Positions 64,000-64,000 of a stretch of 64,000 nt of DNA are shown piece by piece. The stretch spans positions 186,001-250,000 of the forward strand of contig CALOBG010000014.1 of the NCBI GenBank assembly GCA_942490995.1, given 5' to 3'. The DNA is from UBA981 sp942490995. Lineage in GTDB: Bacteria; Pseudomonadota; Gammaproteobacteria; Ga0077536. How positions within the stretch are numbered: position 1 is the first letter of the stretch; the number at the start of each line of letters is the position of its first letter. The notes below the pieces were generated by a model. The model searched no databases, was not told the DNA's origin, and saw only the letters and a program-made list of their open reading frames with translations. The translations under genes were made by a program, and so were the position numbers.

Positions 64000-64000
64000 G

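Overview
The window reads as two unrelated genomes joined at about 19.80 kb. Positions 1 to ~19.80 kb (moderate GC) look like a marine-type gammaproteobacterium: a BtuB-like TonB receptor behind a cobalamin riboswitch, an LpxL-type acyltransferase, an ELM1-family protein, PAPS sulfotransferases and an NtrY/NtrX-like pair. From ~19.80 kb to the end (GC rising above 70%) the sequence is myxobacterial (Myxococcota): many lipoproteins, Cys-rich 'CDDGN' repeats, a MYXO-CTERM tail, a Ser/Thr kinase-AAA-TPR protein, and many -10 boxes placed 6-9 nt before the start codon. The join lies inside two same-strand genes that are both cut there (a sigma54 regulator without its receiver domain and a malQ without its last residues). 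Genes on both sides of it (18.9-22.3 kb) carry repeated frameshifts, so the join is most simply an assembly chimera.

Layout. 0-11.4 kb: kinase fragment, Zn-ribbon protein, btuB with riboswitch, nitrilase-like protein, membrane protein, DUF2461, methyltransferase, amidohydrolase remnant, an M20 peptidase with altered metal ligands, a large exported protein and a lipoprotein peroxiredoxin. 11.6-17.6 kb: a surface-modification locus (acyltransferase, two paralogous sulfotransferases, ELM1, 2OG-Fe(II) oxygenase, glycosyltransferase). 17.7-19.8 kb: sensor kinase and truncated sigma54 regulator. 19.8-22.3 kb: error-rich malQ, a lipoprotein and a membrane protein. 22.4-24.8 kb: DUF4272 and two small unknown proteins.

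24.82-35.45 kb is a genomic island in tRNA-Leu(UAG). A perfect 71-bp direct repeat flanks it, one copy being the 3' part of the intact tRNA gene at 35.4 kb. A tyrosine-recombinase remnant lies beside the tRNA. A third, diverged tRNA-Leu 3' copy at 27.2 kb, followed by sequence related to that behind the first copy, indicates two related elements in tandem. Cargo: GNAT, two overlapping lipoproteins, a YbjQ-family protein, a truncated ATPase-like gene beside an ISKra4-type transposase, and a three-gene set (PASTA lipoprotein, secreted helical-repeat protein with a C-terminal PD-(D/E)XK-like signature, HEAT-like protein). This set is the best candidate for an undescribed system.

35.5-64 kb is core-like myxobacterial chromosome rich in cell-envelope genes: 5'-nucleotidase, ENPP-type phosphodiesterase, MBL-fold and Hint-domain lipoproteins, a WS/DGAT acyltransferase, a beta-barrel/His-Asp-rich/thioredoxin fusion interrupted by two TGA codons, a ~1,450-residue MYXO-CTERM beta-helix protein with 921-bp repeats, two more Cys-rich proteins, the kinase-AAA-TPR protein, and at the right edge an aldo/keto reductase-PNKP-like kinase-HAD fusion. 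Single-base frameshifts recur across the myxobacterial part and may be uncorrected sequencing errors.
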